A stretch of 64,000 nt of DNA from Corynebacterium frankenforstense DSM 45800 (GTDB lineage: Bacteria; Actinomycetota; Actinomycetes; Mycobacteriales; Mycobacteriaceae), in assembly GCF_001941485.1 (NCBI RefSeq), contig NZ_CP009247.1, positions 868,001-932,000 of the forward strand, read 5' to 3'. This document shows, in pieces, positions 54,327 to 63,315 of the stretch; the stretch's first letter is position 1; every line of letters starts with the position of its first letter. The notes beneath the pieces are model-generated. The model made no database searches. It was not told the origin of the DNA and saw nothing but the letters and a program-made list of their open reading frames with translations. Position numbers and translations under genes: made by a program.

Positions 54327-55497
54327 GGTCCGCAATCTTACCGTGACGTCCGCCCTCGACCGAGGCGGGTCGGGGCCGCGTGGCGGGCTGCGGGTCGCGC
54401 ACCTCGCGGTCGGTGCGGGCGGGCACGCCCATCTCGGCGAGCCGGCGGGCGGTCACGCCGACGCGCGAGTCCAGCGAGCCGAGCGTGGAGTTGTAGGCCT
54501 CGACGGTGCGGTCGAGCGCCCGGCCGACCTGGGCGTAGTGCTCGTTGAGGGTGCCCAGGCGGGTGTAGAGCTGCCGGCCGAGGCGGTGGATCTCGCGGGC
54601 CTTGTCGGAGAAGTCCTCCTGGCGCCAGCCGAGCGCGACGGTGCGCAGCAGGGCGAACAGGGTGGTCGGTGTGGCGATGACCACGGAGTTGGCCATGCCG
54701 TACTCGAGGATCTCGGGGTCGACCTGCAGCGCGGAGTCCAGGAACGGGTCGGCCGGCACGAAGAGTACGACGAACTCCGGGGTGGGGGAGAAGGCGGCGA
54801 CGTACTCGCGGCGGGCCAGCTCGGCGACGTGCGAGCGCAGCTGGTGGGCGTGGCGGCGCAGGAAGGCGGCGTGCTCCTCCGGGTCGTCGGTCTCCAGCGC
54901 GTCGAGGTAGGCGGCGTAGGGTACCTTCGCGTCGACGACGATGCTGCGCCCGCCGGCGAGGTGGACGACCATGTCCGGCTTGACCAGCTTGCCCTCCATC
55001 CGGGCGGTGACCTGGGTGTCGAAGTCGCAGTGCTCGACCATCCCGCCGAGTTCGACGACGCGGGAGAGCTGCATCTCGCCCCAGCGGCCGCGCACCTGCG
55101 GGGAGCGCAGCGAGGCGACGAGCCGGTCGGTGCGGTCGGAGAGCCGGGTGGAGGTGCGCGTCATCGCCTGGACCTGACTGGTCAGCGCGGCCATGGTGGC
55201 CGCGCGGTCGCGGTCCATGCCGCGCAGCTCGGCGCCGAGGCGGCCGACGGCCTCGTTCAACGGCGCGATGGAGGCGGCCACGTCGGAAACGCGGGCGGGC
55301 GGGTTCGCCGTGGCTGCGTCGGGAGTGCCGACGCCCCACCCGTCGCCGTCGCCGGTTCCGTCGCCGCGGGCGACCTCGCGACCGGGTGCGCCGCTTCCTC
55401 CAGGCACGGTCGCGACGCGGCCGCGCCCCCAGGCGAGCCAGCCGCCGACGACGCCGAGGACGAGGCCGACGAGCAGGGAGACAATGTGAATCGGCAT
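54307..55497 (-). CDS. rmuC: RmuC-family DNA recombination protein
   Basis: 396 residues. An N-terminal helix (about 5-22) anchors it, followed by a Gly/Asp linker and a coiled coil. The RmuC nuclease-like domain shows VRGRWGEMQLSRVVELGGM, VVDAKVPYAAYLDALE (PD-(D/E)XK-like lysine) and LFVPADPFLDSALQVDPEI. RmuC limits recombination at inverted repeats and, in other bacteria, degrades blocked DNA. Its 3' end carries the promoter of the DUF6542 gene. Confidence 0.9.
   Translation of the reverse strand: MPIHIVSLLVGLVLGVVGGWLAWGRGRVATVPGGSGAPGREVARGDGTGDGDGWGVGTPDAATANPPARVSDVAASIAPLNEAVGRLGAELRGMDRDRAATMAALTSQVQAMTRTSTRLSDRTDRLVASLRSPQVRGRWGEMQLSRVVELGGMVEHCDFDTQVTARMEGKLVKPDMVVHLAGGRSIVVDAKVPYAAYLDALETDDPEEHAAFLRRHAHQLRSHVAELARREYVAAFSPTPEFVVLFVPADPFLDSALQVDPEILEYGMANSVVIATPTTLFALLRTVALGWRQEDFSDKAREIHRLGRQLYTRLGTLNEHYAQVGRALDRTVEAYNSTLGSLDSRVGVTARRLAEMGVPARTDREVRDPQPATRPRPASVEGGRHGKIADRVPHDP
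54335..54340 (-). promoter_or_regulatory. -10 box inside rmuC for the DUF6542 gene
   Basis: TAAGAT on the minus strand, 8 nt before the GTG at 54326, within the rmuC coding sequence. Confidence 0.45.
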
Positions 55498-55532
55498 GCC
55501 TCCCAGACTGGCACAGGCGCGTGACGGGCGGC

Positions 55533-57146
55533 CTAGCGGCGGCGCAACTTGTCGAACACGGCTGCGACCTTGCGGGCGCCGGCGGCGGTCGCGGTGCCGA
55601 CCGCGGCGGTGCCCCGGGCCAGTCCGGAGCGCCTCTCAGCGCCGTCGGAGTCCTCGCGGTCCGCACCGCCGAACCAGCCGCCCGCGCCGAAGCCGGGCAG
55701 GTGGCCGCGGCCCGCGGCCGCGGCGCCCTCGGGCGCCGCCTCGACCGGGGCGTCGGGGTCGCCCGCGGCGGCGACGCGCACGGCGTCGTGAAGCTCGGCG
55801 CGCATGCGCTGGCCCTCCTCCTCGGCGACGGTGCCCACGGCGACGCCCGCACGGGTGACGAAGTTGATCTCGTCGAGGCCGCGCTCGCCGGAGCGCAGCA
55901 TCATGATGTCCTGCGTGTAGCGGAAGGCCACGGCGATCATCGCGGCCATCGGCACGGCCAGGAAGGCGCCGGCGATGTTGAACAGGCCGCCGCCGACGGT
56001 GACGGAGACCAGCACGATGACCGGGTGCAGGTTCATCGCCTTCGACTGCAGCAGCGGGGAGAGCACGTTGCCCTCGAGCTGCTGGACGGCGACGATGAGC
56101 ACGAGCGTGATCAGCGCCTGCGGCACGCCGAGGGAGACCAGCGCGATGAGCACGGCCAGGGCGCCGGCGCTGACGGCACCGACGATCGGGATGAATCCGG
56201 CGACGAAGGTGATGATCGCCAGCGCGAGCGCCATGGGCACGCCGATGAAGTACAGGCCGACACCGATGCAGACCGCGTCGACGGCGGAGACGACCGCCTG
56301 GGCGCGGATGTAGCCGCCCAGCGAGCGCCAGGCGCGGGTGAGCAGCTCGGTCAGGTGCCAGCCCTGGCGGCGGCCGACCACGCGGCGCACCCAGGGCAGG
56401 AACTTGTGGCCGTCCTTGAGGAAGAAGAAGGTCAGCACGAAGACGACGACGAGGGTGAAGGCCATCGAGGTCACCGTCGAGATGCCCGCGAACACACCGC
56501 CGGCGATGGTGCCGGCCTGGTTCTGGATCCAGGAGACGGCCTCGTTGATGGCCTGGTCGAAGTCCTCGCTGTCGAGGTTGACCGGCGGGCCCTGCAGCCA
56601 CAGGCGCAGGCGCTGGATGCCCTCGACGGCCTGCAGGATCATCGCCTGCGACTGTCGGGCGACGTCCGGGGCGACCACGGCGAAGACCGCGCCGACGACG
56701 CCGAAGAAGCCGAGCAGCGTGATCAGCGCGGCCAGCCCGCCGGGCACGTGGTGGCGGCGCAGCCAGCCGGTCGGCGAGGCGAGCACGGTGCACAGGATCA
56801 GGGCGATGATCACCGGGAAGATGCCGGCCCAGAACTTGCCCAGCACGAACCAGGCGCCGTAGGCGGTCACGCAGATGACGAGGACCTGCACGCAGACCTT
56901 CGCCGCGTCGCGCAGGGCGCGCAGCATGACCACGGAGCGGTCGACCTCGTCGCTGCCGGCGTCGACGGTGCTCATCGCGTCGGTGCGGCGCGCGTCGCTG
57001 ACCGGCGTGTACGGCTCCTCGTCCGGGGCGGTGTGCTCGGCGTCGGGGAGCTGTTCCGCCTCGTCGGGGCCGATTGACGACGCCGCGCGCGCCTCGCCGT
57101 CGTCGGTTCCGTTGCGACGGTGCGTTGTCTCCTCGTTGTCACTCAC
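55533..57146 (-). CDS. AI-2E/PerM-family membrane exporter
   Basis: 537 residues. An acidic N-terminal 55 residues, then about eight helices. The family core includes LSPLLQSKAMNLHPVIVLVSVTVGGGLFNIAGAFLAVP and the helix pair before VAGFIPIVGAVSAGA. Members export varied small molecules or Na+/H+; the AI-2 name should not be taken literally. The GTG at 57146 is preferred (CAAGAT 7 nt upstream); an in-frame ATG lies three codons earlier. The first codons contain a copy of the dispersed motif. Confidence 0.88.
   Translation of the reverse strand: MSDNEETTHRRNGTDDGEARAASSIGPDEAEQLPDAEHTAPDEEPYTPVSDARRTDAMSTVDAGSDEVDRSVVMLRALRDAAKVCVQVLVICVTAYGAWFVLGKFWAGIFPVIIALILCTVLASPTGWLRRHHVPGGLAALITLLGFFGVVGAVFAVVAPDVARQSQAMILQAVEGIQRLRLWLQGPPVNLDSEDFDQAINEAVSWIQNQAGTIAGGVFAGISTVTSMAFTLVVVFVLTFFFLKDGHKFLPWVRRVVGRRQGWHLTELLTRAWRSLGGYIRAQAVVSAVDAVCIGVGLYFIGVPMALALAIITFVAGFIPIVGAVSAGALAVLIALVSLGVPQALITLVLIVAVQQLEGNVLSPLLQSKAMNLHPVIVLVSVTVGGGLFNIAGAFLAVPMAAMIAVAFRYTQDIMMLRSGERGLDEINFVTRAGVAVGTVAEEEGQRMRAELHDAVRVAAAGDPDAPVEAAPEGAAAAGRGHLPGFGAGGWFGGADREDSDGAERRSGLARGTAAVGTATAAGARKVAAVFDKLRRR
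57072..57089 (+). repeat. Copy of dispersed motif GATTGACGACGCCGCGC inside a gene
   Basis: GATTGACGACGCCGCGCG, antisense to codons in the variable N-terminal region of the PerM-family gene. Confidence 0.6.
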
Positions 57147-57236
57147 GCCCACCATCTTGCCGTACCGGCGCGACGGCGGCCCGCGGGGTGCCCGGTGTCG
57201 GTGCGGCGAAGTTGCCGCGGGGCGGTCGGGGTCGGG

Positions 57237-57689
57237 TTAGTCAGCGGTGCGTGGGTGGAGGTCTTCGGCCGCGGGGGTGGCGGCGAGCACCTCCTCGAGG
57301 AGCTCAAGGAGCTGTCGACGCTGCGCGGCGGTCAGCGTCGCGCCGAACATCGGGCCCGCGGCGACCTGTGCGGCGAGTCGGTCGCGTGTCTCTTCGCCGC
57401 TGTCGGTGAGTTGGACGAGGCGCGTGCGCCTGTCGGCTCCGGGCACCCGCTCGGCGAGTCCCCGACGGGCCAGCTGATCGGCGATGCCGGTGACGTGGGA
57501 GGGGTCACATGCGAGCTCGGCGGCGATGTGACGCATGGACATCGGCTTCTCGAGGAGCAGCACCGCACGCGCAAGGTGCAGGGGCAGCCCGCACGACTGT
57601 GCCGCTCGGTTGAAGGCGTGCTTGGCGGCCTCCGCGGTCTTGACCAGTGTCCGGGCCAGGGTGCGCGATTCCGCGACGGTGATGTCCAT
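57237..57689 (-). CDS. MarR-family transcriptional regulator
   Basis: 150 residues. Winged helix in the middle (KPMSMRHIAAELACDPSHVTGIADQLARRGLAERVPGADRR, about 48-88), flanked by the long dimer helices. One Cys in the N-terminal helix (AAQSCGLPLH) and one in the recognition region (LACDPSH) could be redox-sensitive. It is divergent from a cluster of one membrane and two NAD(P)-binding genes, and palindromic sites lie between. TACCCT stands 6 nt before its ATG. Confidence 0.88.
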   Translation of the reverse strand: MDITVAESRTLARTLVKTAEAAKHAFNRAAQSCGLPLHLARAVLLLEKPMSMRHIAAELACDPSHVTGIADQLARRGLAERVPGADRRTRLVQLTDSGEETRDRLAAQVAAGPMFGATLTAAQRRQLLELLEEVLAATPAAEDLHPRTAD

Positions 57690-57695
57690 GCCTGC

Positions 57696-57701
57696 AGGGT
57701 A
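57696..57701 (-). promoter_or_regulatory. -10 box of leaderless marR promoter
   Basis: TACCCT on the minus strand, 6 nt before the ATG at 57689. Confidence 0.4.
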
Positions 57702-57718
57702 CCCACCGCGAAAAATAA

Positions 57719-57789
57719 TTGACTAATCAAGGAATAACTCCGGAGCTGGGGTGTTACAGGTAGATGAGTAGTCAATGGTTCACTACTCA
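57719..57789. promoter_or_regulatory. AT-rich divergent control region with palindromes, probable MarR operators
   Basis: TTGACTAATCAA (57719-57730, TTGA/TCAA arms) and TGAGTAGT-N9-ACTACTCA (57765-57772 and 57782-57789, perfect 8-bp arms). The shared TAGT/ACTA words and the placement between marR and its divergent cluster fit MarR sites. Confidence 0.55.
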
Positions 57790-57826
57790 AGTAAATAGTT
57801 CTCGAACCTGGAGGAGACGCCACGAG

Positions 57827-58243
57827 ATGAACACCAAGAACAAAGTGCCCGGTGGTGCAGCGACCACCAGAGGCCTCGTCCGCACCGCGCTGGCCGCCGT
57901 GGGGGCCGCGACCGGCAACCTGCTCATCTGGCTCGTCGCGCGTGCCGCGGGCGCCTCGATGCTCGTGGACGCGGGCAACTACTCGGAGGTGGGGGCCGGC
58001 CTGACGGTCGGGGCGAGCTTCGTGCCCCTGGTCGTCGCGGGAGCGGTCACCTGGCTGCTCGCGGCCCGCTGGCCGCGCGTGCGCGGGATCGCCCGCTGGG
58101 CCGGCGTGACGCTCGCGCTCGTCTCGTGCGTGAGCCCCTTCCTCGCCGCCTCCGGCGGAACGTCCTGGGCGCTCGCCGCCATGCACGTCGTCGGGGCGCT
58201 GGCCTGGTACCTGGTCACCGCGCCGACCTCAAAGCGCCGCTAG
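57827..58243 (+). CDS. DUF6069 family membrane protein
   Basis: 138 residues with four helices (about 16-37, 52-73, 82-100, 110-130). The phrase LIWLVARAAGASMLVD and the general four-helix layout match the DUF6069 family, of unknown function, common in actinobacteria. GGAGGAG 10 nt upstream supports the ATG at 57827. First gene of the cluster facing marR. Confidence 0.75.
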   Translation: MNTKNKVPGGAATTRGLVRTALAAVGAATGNLLIWLVARAAGASMLVDAGNYSEVGAGLTVGASFVPLVVAGAVTWLLAARWPRVRGIARWAGVTLALVSCVSPFLAASGGTSWALAAMHVVGALAWYLVTAPTSKRR

Positions 58244-58324
58244 CCCTCCCGGGCAAGGCCGGCCGGAAGTCCGGCCCAGAGGCGGACAGACCGGAGAAGA
58301 CGGAAAAGCCGAAAGGAAAAGGCA

Positions 58325-59161
58325 ATGAACACGACAATCGCAGTGATCGGAGCGACCGGAAACCAGGGCGGAGCTGTCGCCGACGCCCTGCTGCGCCGCG
58401 GAGCGCAGGTGCGCGCCCTCGTGCGCGACCCGCAGAAGGCGGAGGGCCTCGCCGGGCGCGGCGCCCAACTCATCAAGGGTGACTTCACCGACCCGCAGGT
58501 GCTGCGCGCCCTCTTCGAGGGGGTCGACGCGGCGTTCTTCATGACCGTGCCGCAGGGCGACGAGGTCGCCGACGGACGGACGGTCGTCGATGCAGCGAAG
58601 CGTGCCGGTGTGCCCCGCCTGGTCTTCGACTCGGTCGGCGGTGCCGAGAGGCACACCGGCATCGGGCACTTCGAGACCAAGCGGAGGGTCGAGGAGTACA
58701 TCGCCGAGCGGAAGGCGCCCGCGACCGTGGTGCGTCCCGTCTACTTCATGGAGAATCTGCTGCACGCCGTCACGGTCGAGGACGGGGAGATCGTCATCCG
58801 CCAACCGCTGGCAGCGGACGTCCCGCTGCAGATGATCTCCGTCCGGGACATCGGCGAGGTCGTGGCGGAGGTGCTGCTCGGAACCGACGTGCCCGGAGGG
58901 GCCGTCGAGATCGCCGGTGACGAGAAGACCGGGGCGGACATCGCCCGCGCGTTCAGCGAGGCGACGGGGATGCCGGCCCGTTGGGAGGAGATCCCCGTCG
59001 ACTCGGTGCCGATGCGCGACGCCCGTGACATGTTCGAGTGGTTCACCCGTCTGCCCGCCTACCGGGCGGACTTCGCGGAGACCCGACGCCTCGCGCCGGG
59101 TGTGATGGACCTGGACACGTGGCTCTCCTCCCTGGACCTGGAAGGGGTGCTGCAGGCATGA
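58325..59161 (+). CDS. NmrA-like NAD(P)-binding oxidoreductase
   Basis: 278 residues. Atypical short-chain dehydrogenase of the NmrA/HSCARG/QorB-like group. The NAD(P) motif is VIGATGNQGGAVADALLRRG at residues 7-26, then RALVRDPQKAEGL and GDFTDP. Likely a redox sensor or a quinone reductase; no catalytic Tyr-Lys pair is evident. The stop codon overlaps the start of the next gene (ATGA). Cluster context with a MarR regulator suggests response to electrophiles or quinones. Confidence 0.88.
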   Translation: MNTTIAVIGATGNQGGAVADALLRRGAQVRALVRDPQKAEGLAGRGAQLIKGDFTDPQVLRALFEGVDAAFFMTVPQGDEVADGRTVVDAAKRAGVPRLVFDSVGGAERHTGIGHFETKRRVEEYIAERKAPATVVRPVYFMENLLHAVTVEDGEIVIRQPLAADVPLQMISVRDIGEVVAEVLLGTDVPGGAVEIAGDEKTGADIARAFSEATGMPARWEEIPVDSVPMRDARDMFEWFTRLPAYRADFAETRRLAPGVMDLDTWLSSLDLEGVLQA

Positions 59162-59799
59162 CGACCCGCGCAGACGGAAGGAAGATCCTCGTCGTGGGTG
59201 TCGGGGGACTGGGCAGGGCGGTGGTCGAGGAAGCCCTCGACCGCGGCGCGGAGGTCTCCGTGCTGGTCCGCGACCCCGACAAGTTGGCGCGCTCCGTGGA
59301 CGTGCGTCGGCTGGCGGCCGTGACCGTCGGGGACGGCACGGACCCTGCAACGCTCGACCGTGCCGTCGCCGGCGTCGACGTCGTCGTCTCCGGCAACGGC
59401 GCACACAAGCGGATGGCTCGTGAGATCGCCCGGGCGGTCAAGCGCAACGGGGTGCAGAAGCTGATCTGGCCCGCCGGCGGGACCAACGCCTTCGCCGACG
59501 ACGGCGTGACCCCCGCCTACAAGCTCCACGAGGGCCGGTTCCCCGGTGCCCGTGACATCTACCTGGCGCACCAGGGCTGCATCGACGCCATCCGCCAGGT
59601 CGGGGTCAACCACGTCATCTGGGCGCCCGGGCGCATGACCGCACGTGGTGCACGCAGCCGCGACATCGAGGTCAAGGTCGACCGGTCCGCCGGGATGTAC
59701 GTCTCCTACGAGGACGCCGCCTGGGTGATCGTGGAGGCCGCGGTCACCGACGCCTGGGACGGCCACCTGGTCAGCGCCGCCACGCAGACGGGCGGGTGA
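59158..59799 (+). CDS. NAD(P)-binding protein, BLVRB/NmrA-like
   Basis: 213 residues. Rossmann motif VVGVGGLGRAVVEEALDRG at 13-31 and SVLVRDPDKLARSV follow the same plan as the preceding gene, so the pair may stem from an old duplication. The C-terminal half (HVIWAPGRMTARG) is typical of NAD(P)H-binding flavin-reductase-like proteins. Translationally coupled to the gene before it. Confidence 0.82.
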   Translation: MTTRADGRKILVVGVGGLGRAVVEEALDRGAEVSVLVRDPDKLARSVDVRRLAAVTVGDGTDPATLDRAVAGVDVVVSGNGAHKRMAREIARAVKRNGVQKLIWPAGGTNAFADDGVTPAYKLHEGRFPGARDIYLAHQGCIDAIRQVGVNHVIWAPGRMTARGARSRDIEVKVDRSAGMYVSYEDAAWVIVEAAVTDAWDGHLVSAATQTGG

Positions 59800-59816
59800 G
59801 CGCCCGGCGTCGCATG

Positions 59817-59834
59817 CGCGACGTCGTCAAGCAC
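59817..59834 (-). repeat. Diverged copy of the dispersed motif
   Basis: Minus strand GCTTGACGACGTCGCGCA in the gap before ychF, two to three mismatches from the best copies. Confidence 0.3.
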
Positions 59835-59896
59835 TCGTGCCGCGCGCAGCCGAACGCGGGCCACGGCCCCGGCGCCGGCCGCCGCGAGCCAGCGGC

Positions 59897-59902
59897 TAGG
59901 AT
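59897..59902 (+). promoter_or_regulatory. -10 box of leaderless ychF promoter
   Basis: TAGGAT, 8 nt before the GTG at 59911. Confidence 0.5.
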
Positions 59903-59910
59903 GGGCGGCC

Positions 59911-60996
59911 GTGAGCCTTACTCTTGGAATCGTCGGTCTGCCCAACGTGGGGAAGTCCACCCTGTTCAACGCCCTGACGCGCAATGACGTCCTCGCGGCG
60001 AACTACCCCTTCGCAACCATCGAGCCGAACGTCGGCCTCGTCGAGCTGCCGGACAAGCGGCTCAAGCGCCTGGCCGAGATGTTCGAGTCCGAGCGCATCC
60101 TGCCGGCCACCGTGTCCTTCGTGGACATCGCCGGCATCGTCAAGGGCGCCTCGGAGGGCGAGGGCATGGGCAACGCCTTCCTCGCCAACATCCGCGAGGC
60201 CGACGCGATCTGCCAGGTCGTCCGCGCCTTCGCCGACGACAACGTCGTCCACGTCGACGGCGAGGTCAACCCGGCCAGCGACATCTCGGTCATCCAGACG
60301 GAGCTGATCCTGGCGGACCTGCAGACCATCGAGAAGGCCGTCCCGCGCCTGGAGAAGGAGGCGCGCAAGGACAAGGAGCGTGCCGCCGAGCTCGAGGCCG
60401 CCCAGAAGGCCCAGGCCGTCCTCGAGGACGACCGCACGCTCTTCGCCGCCGCCAAGAACGGCGAGATCGACCTGACCGCCCTCAAGGAGCTGCACCTGAT
60501 GACGGCCAAGCCGTTCCTCTTCGTGTTCAACTCCGACGAGGAGGTCCTCACCGACGAGGACCGCAAGCAGGAGCTGCGCGAGCTGGTCGCCCCGGCCGAC
60601 TGCGTCTTCCTCGACGCCAAGAGCGAGGCCGAGCTGCTCGAGCTCGACGAGGACGAGGCCGCCGAGCTGCTCTCCGCCGTCGGCCAGGAGGAGCCGGGCC
60701 TGCAGACGCTGGCCAAGGCCGGCTTCGCCACCCTGGGCCTGCAGACCTACCTGACCGCCGGGCCCAAGGAGGCCCGCGCCTGGACGATCCACCAGGGCGA
60801 CACCGCCCCGCAGGCCGCCGGCGTGATCCACTCCGACTTCGAGAAGGGCTTCATCAAGGCCGAGATCGTCAGCTTCGACGACCTCGACGAGCTCGGCTCC
60901 ATGGCCGAGGCCCGCGCCCACGGCAAGGTCCGCCAGGAGGGCAAGGACTACGTCATGCAGGACGGCGACGTGGTCGAGTTCAAGTTCAACGTCTAG
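59911..60996 (+). CDS. ychF: Redox-regulated ATPase YchF
   Basis: 361 residues. Obg-family P-loop protein preferring ATP; binds ribosomes and affects oxidative-stress resistance. G1 is GLPNVGKSTLFNALT at residues 9-23, G3 is DIAGIVKGASEGEGMGN. A helical insertion (about 130-200) follows, and a TGS domain closes the protein (TAGPKEARAWTIHQGDTAPQAAG to KDYVMQDGDVVEFKF). GTG start. Confidence 0.96.
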   Translation: MSLTLGIVGLPNVGKSTLFNALTRNDVLAANYPFATIEPNVGLVELPDKRLKRLAEMFESERILPATVSFVDIAGIVKGASEGEGMGNAFLANIREADAICQVVRAFADDNVVHVDGEVNPASDISVIQTELILADLQTIEKAVPRLEKEARKDKERAAELEAAQKAQAVLEDDRTLFAAAKNGEIDLTALKELHLMTAKPFLFVFNSDEEVLTDEDRKQELRELVAPADCVFLDAKSEAELLELDEDEAAELLSAVGQEEPGLQTLAKAGFATLGLQTYLTAGPKEARAWTIHQGDTAPQAAGVIHSDFEKGFIKAEIVSFDDLDELGSMAEARAHGKVRQEGKDYVMQDGDVVEFKFNV

Positions 60997-61014
60997 GACC
61001 CACGCGTCCGGGAC

Positions 61015-61866
61015 CTAGACGTCCCAGCTGAAGCCGGTGGCCGTAAGGTCACCGGCTTCGATCGTCTCCGAAGCTGCGAAGAAGCAGCCCACGCCGAGGT
61101 CGCCACCCCAGTCGACGACGCGGGCGCTACCGCCCGAGCGGACCGTGAGCAGCGCGGCCTGGTCCGGGCTCTGACGCGGGTCGGCCTGCACGAAGTCGGG
61201 GAAGCCGCCCAGCGTCAGCTGACCGGGCGGCACCAGCGCCGCGGCGGCCATGTCGTAGGCCTCCCACTCGTCGGCGGCGTGCGCTACCCGGTCCAGCCCG
61301 CGCTCGCGGGCGAGTCCGGTCAGCGCGGCGACGAGCTCGTCGGGCAGCAGCTCGTTTCCCTCGCCGCCGAACTCCACCGAACCCAGCCTCGGCAGCGCGA
61401 GCACCGGCACGCCCTGCAGTCCGTGGGGCACGCGCGGGTCGACCAGCGGGTTGAACTCCGGCGGCGGGAACGCCGCGCCGGGAGCGGGGGTCCGGGAACG
61501 GCCGAAGATCCCCCTGAGGCCTCCGCGGCTGGCACCGCCGGCCGGAACGTCCGGCAGGAAGCGGACCAGGTGTCCGCCCTCGGCGAAGAGGCCGTGGTGG
61601 GGGTCGTCGGCGAGGAAGAACTGCATCAGCCCGCGTCGTGGGAAGCCCGGCAGCGCGGGCAGCTCGCCGAGGTTGACCTGGGCGAGGAACGCCATGGCCC
61701 GCCCGCGCGCGTCGAGAGGCCAGGGGTGGGCGGCGTCGACGTACGGGTGCCCGCCCAGCTGACTGAGCCCGGCCGCAGGCGGCGCCGCGGTCAGCCGCAG
61801 CGCGAGCGCGGGGCGCACGAGGCCGGGGAAGCGGTGGGCCAGGGACTCCGGCAGCGGGGCGGGCAC
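61015..61866 (-). CDS. DUF1963 (YwqG-like) protein
   Basis: 283 residues. Family marks: SQLGGHPYV near residue 35, FLAQVNLGELPALPGFPRRGLMQFFLADD, and LLTVRSGGSARVVDWGGDLGVGCFFA near the C terminus. YwqG-like proteins are cytoplasmic and of unknown function, often linked to polymorphic-toxin or immunity regions, although nothing of that kind is seen here. GTG start 4 bp after the stop codon of the upstream small gene, so both are one unit. Confidence 0.85.
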   Translation of the reverse strand: MPAPLPESLAHRFPGLVRPALALRLTAAPPAAGLSQLGGHPYVDAAHPWPLDARGRAMAFLAQVNLGELPALPGFPRRGLMQFFLADDPHHGLFAEGGHLVRFLPDVPAGGASRGGLRGIFGRSRTPAPGAAFPPPEFNPLVDPRVPHGLQGVPVLALPRLGSVEFGGEGNELLPDELVAALTGLARERGLDRVAHAADEWEAYDMAAAALVPPGQLTLGGFPDFVQADPRQSPDQAALLTVRSGGSARVVDWGGDLGVGCFFAASETIEAGDLTATGFSWDV

Positions 61867-61870
61867 GGCG

Positions 61871-62266
61871 CTACTCCGAGACCTGCCGGGGCAGCTGCTC
61901 CCAGGTCAATCCGAGGTCGGTGGCCTCGCCGAGGTGCGCGTAGGCCTGCTCGGTGGCGTCCTGGATGCCGTCGGCGACGTCCTCGCCGCCCGAGGTCAGG
62001 TCCACCACCACGCGGCCGGGCGCATCCCCGCGGGACCCGTGTCGCTCAATGACACGGGCGACCCAGCCGCCGCAGACGAAGGCGTCCCCGGAGGGCGTGA
62101 GCGTTCCCAACCAGGCCTCGACCGCGGGCGCGGCGGCGTCGCGGCGGCCGTCGGTGACGGTCATGCGCACCGTCGCCGGCGTGCCGTCGTTGTGCGGCGG
62201 ATTGGTCCACAGCCAGTCGTAGTCGACCTCGTAGCGGCGCTCGTCGGGGGTGTGTGCCTGATCCAT
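61871..62266 (-). CDS. Hypothetical protein upstream of DUF1963
   Basis: 131 residues, cytoplasmic, family not recognised. VDYDWLWTNPPHNDGTPATVRMTVTDG begins the conserved-looking part; LTSGGEDVADGIQDATEQAYAHLGE is acidic and helical near the end. TAGGAT lies 7 nt before the ATG at 62266, selecting it among in-frame starts. Cotranscribed with the DUF1963 gene. Confidence 0.65.
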   Translation of the reverse strand: MDQAHTPDERRYEVDYDWLWTNPPHNDGTPATVRMTVTDGRRDAAAPAVEAWLGTLTPSGDAFVCGGWVARVIERHGSRGDAPGRVVVDLTSGGEDVADGIQDATEQAYAHLGEATDLGLTWEQLPRQVSE

Positions 62267-62273
62267 GGCACAG

Positions 62274-62279
62274 ATCCTA
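62274..62279 (-). promoter_or_regulatory. -10 box of leaderless promoter (hypothetical + DUF1963)
   Basis: TAGGAT on the minus strand, 7 nt before the ATG at 62266. Confidence 0.5.
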
Positions 62280-62379
62280 GGCCGCGATCGGCCCCGCGAA
62301 ACCCCCGCGCGCCCCACCTCCGGACACATAAGGTGAGGGGAACAAATCGACTTCGCCGCGAACCGACAGGAGCACTCCC

Positions 62380-63315
62380 ATGACCCAGGCCACGGCCGTG
62401 CGCCCCACGGCGACCCACTCCGCACTCGTCACCGGCGCGGCCTCTGGCATCGGCCGCGAACTCGCACTCAGCCTCGCCCGCGACGGCGTGGCGCTGATGC
62501 TTGCCGACGTCGCGCCCGACGGCCTGGAGCGCACCGTCGCCGACGCGCGCCTGGCCGGCGCCGAGATCCTCGACGCCACCGCCCTCGACGTCACCGACCA
62601 GGCGGCGGTCGAGGAGTGGGTGGAGAAGGTCACCGCCGAACACGGCGTGCCCGACGAGGTCCACCACGTCGCAGGCATCGCGATCTGGGGCGACGCGCGC
62701 ACCATGCCGCCGGAGAAGTGGCGCAGGGTCATCGAGGTCAACCTCATGGGCACCGTCCACGTCGTCCAGGCCCTCGTGCCGCGCATCACCGCCGCGCCGC
62801 GGCGTGCGCACGCACGTCGCGGCAGGCGCGGGCGTCGGAAACTGGTGCTCATGTCCAGTGCCGCCGGCTTCATCGGCCTGCCCTGGCATGCGGCCTACTC
62901 CGCCTCGAAGGGCGGGGTGCTCGCGATGGCCGAGGTGCTGCGCTTCGACCTGCGACCTTTCGGGGTGGACGTGCACGTCGTCGCGCCCGGGGCCGTGGAC
63001 ACCCCGCTGGTGCGCACCATCGACATCCACGGCGTGGACCGGGCCAATCCGCGCGTGGCGCGTGCCACCGCGCTCTTCCAGGGCCACGCGGTCAGCCCCG
63101 CGAAGGCCGCCGCGAAGATCCGCCGCGGGGTCGCGCGCGGGAGGTTCCTGGTCACCACCAGCGGCGACATCGCCTTCGGGCGCTGGGCGCAGGTGAACCT
63201 GCCGTGGGGCTATAAGGCGGTGATGCGCGCGCTCAACTACGGCTTCCGCTGGGCCTCCCGCGGCGGGTCGACCGGCACGCCCAGCACGTCGAGCGCGGTG
63301 GCCAGCCCGTCGTAG
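62380..63315 (+). CDS. Short-chain dehydrogenase/reductase
   Basis: 311 residues. Classical SDR: cofactor motif VTGAASGIGRELALSLA at 17-33, ADVAPDG (Asp for NAD preference), HHVAGIAIWG (replacing NNAG), and the catalytic YSASKGG with Ser in LVLMSSAAGFIGLPW. Substrate unknown. An Arg-rich insert (RRAHARRGRRGRRK) precedes the catalytic strand. The last 26 codons overlap the end of the convergent AhpD-like gene and read as Gly/Ser/Thr-rich sequence, so the original C terminus probably lay near 63240. AGGAG precedes the ATG. Confidence 0.85.
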   Translation: MTQATAVRPTATHSALVTGAASGIGRELALSLARDGVALMLADVAPDGLERTVADARLAGAEILDATALDVTDQAAVEEWVEKVTAEHGVPDEVHHVAGIAIWGDARTMPPEKWRRVIEVNLMGTVHVVQALVPRITAAPRRAHARRGRRGRRKLVLMSSAAGFIGLPWHAAYSASKGGVLAMAEVLRFDLRPFGVDVHVVAPGAVDTPLVRTIDIHGVDRANPRVARATALFQGHAVSPAKAAAKIRRGVARGRFLVTTSGDIAFGRWAQVNLPWGYKAVMRALNYGFRWASRGGSTGTPSTSSAVASPS

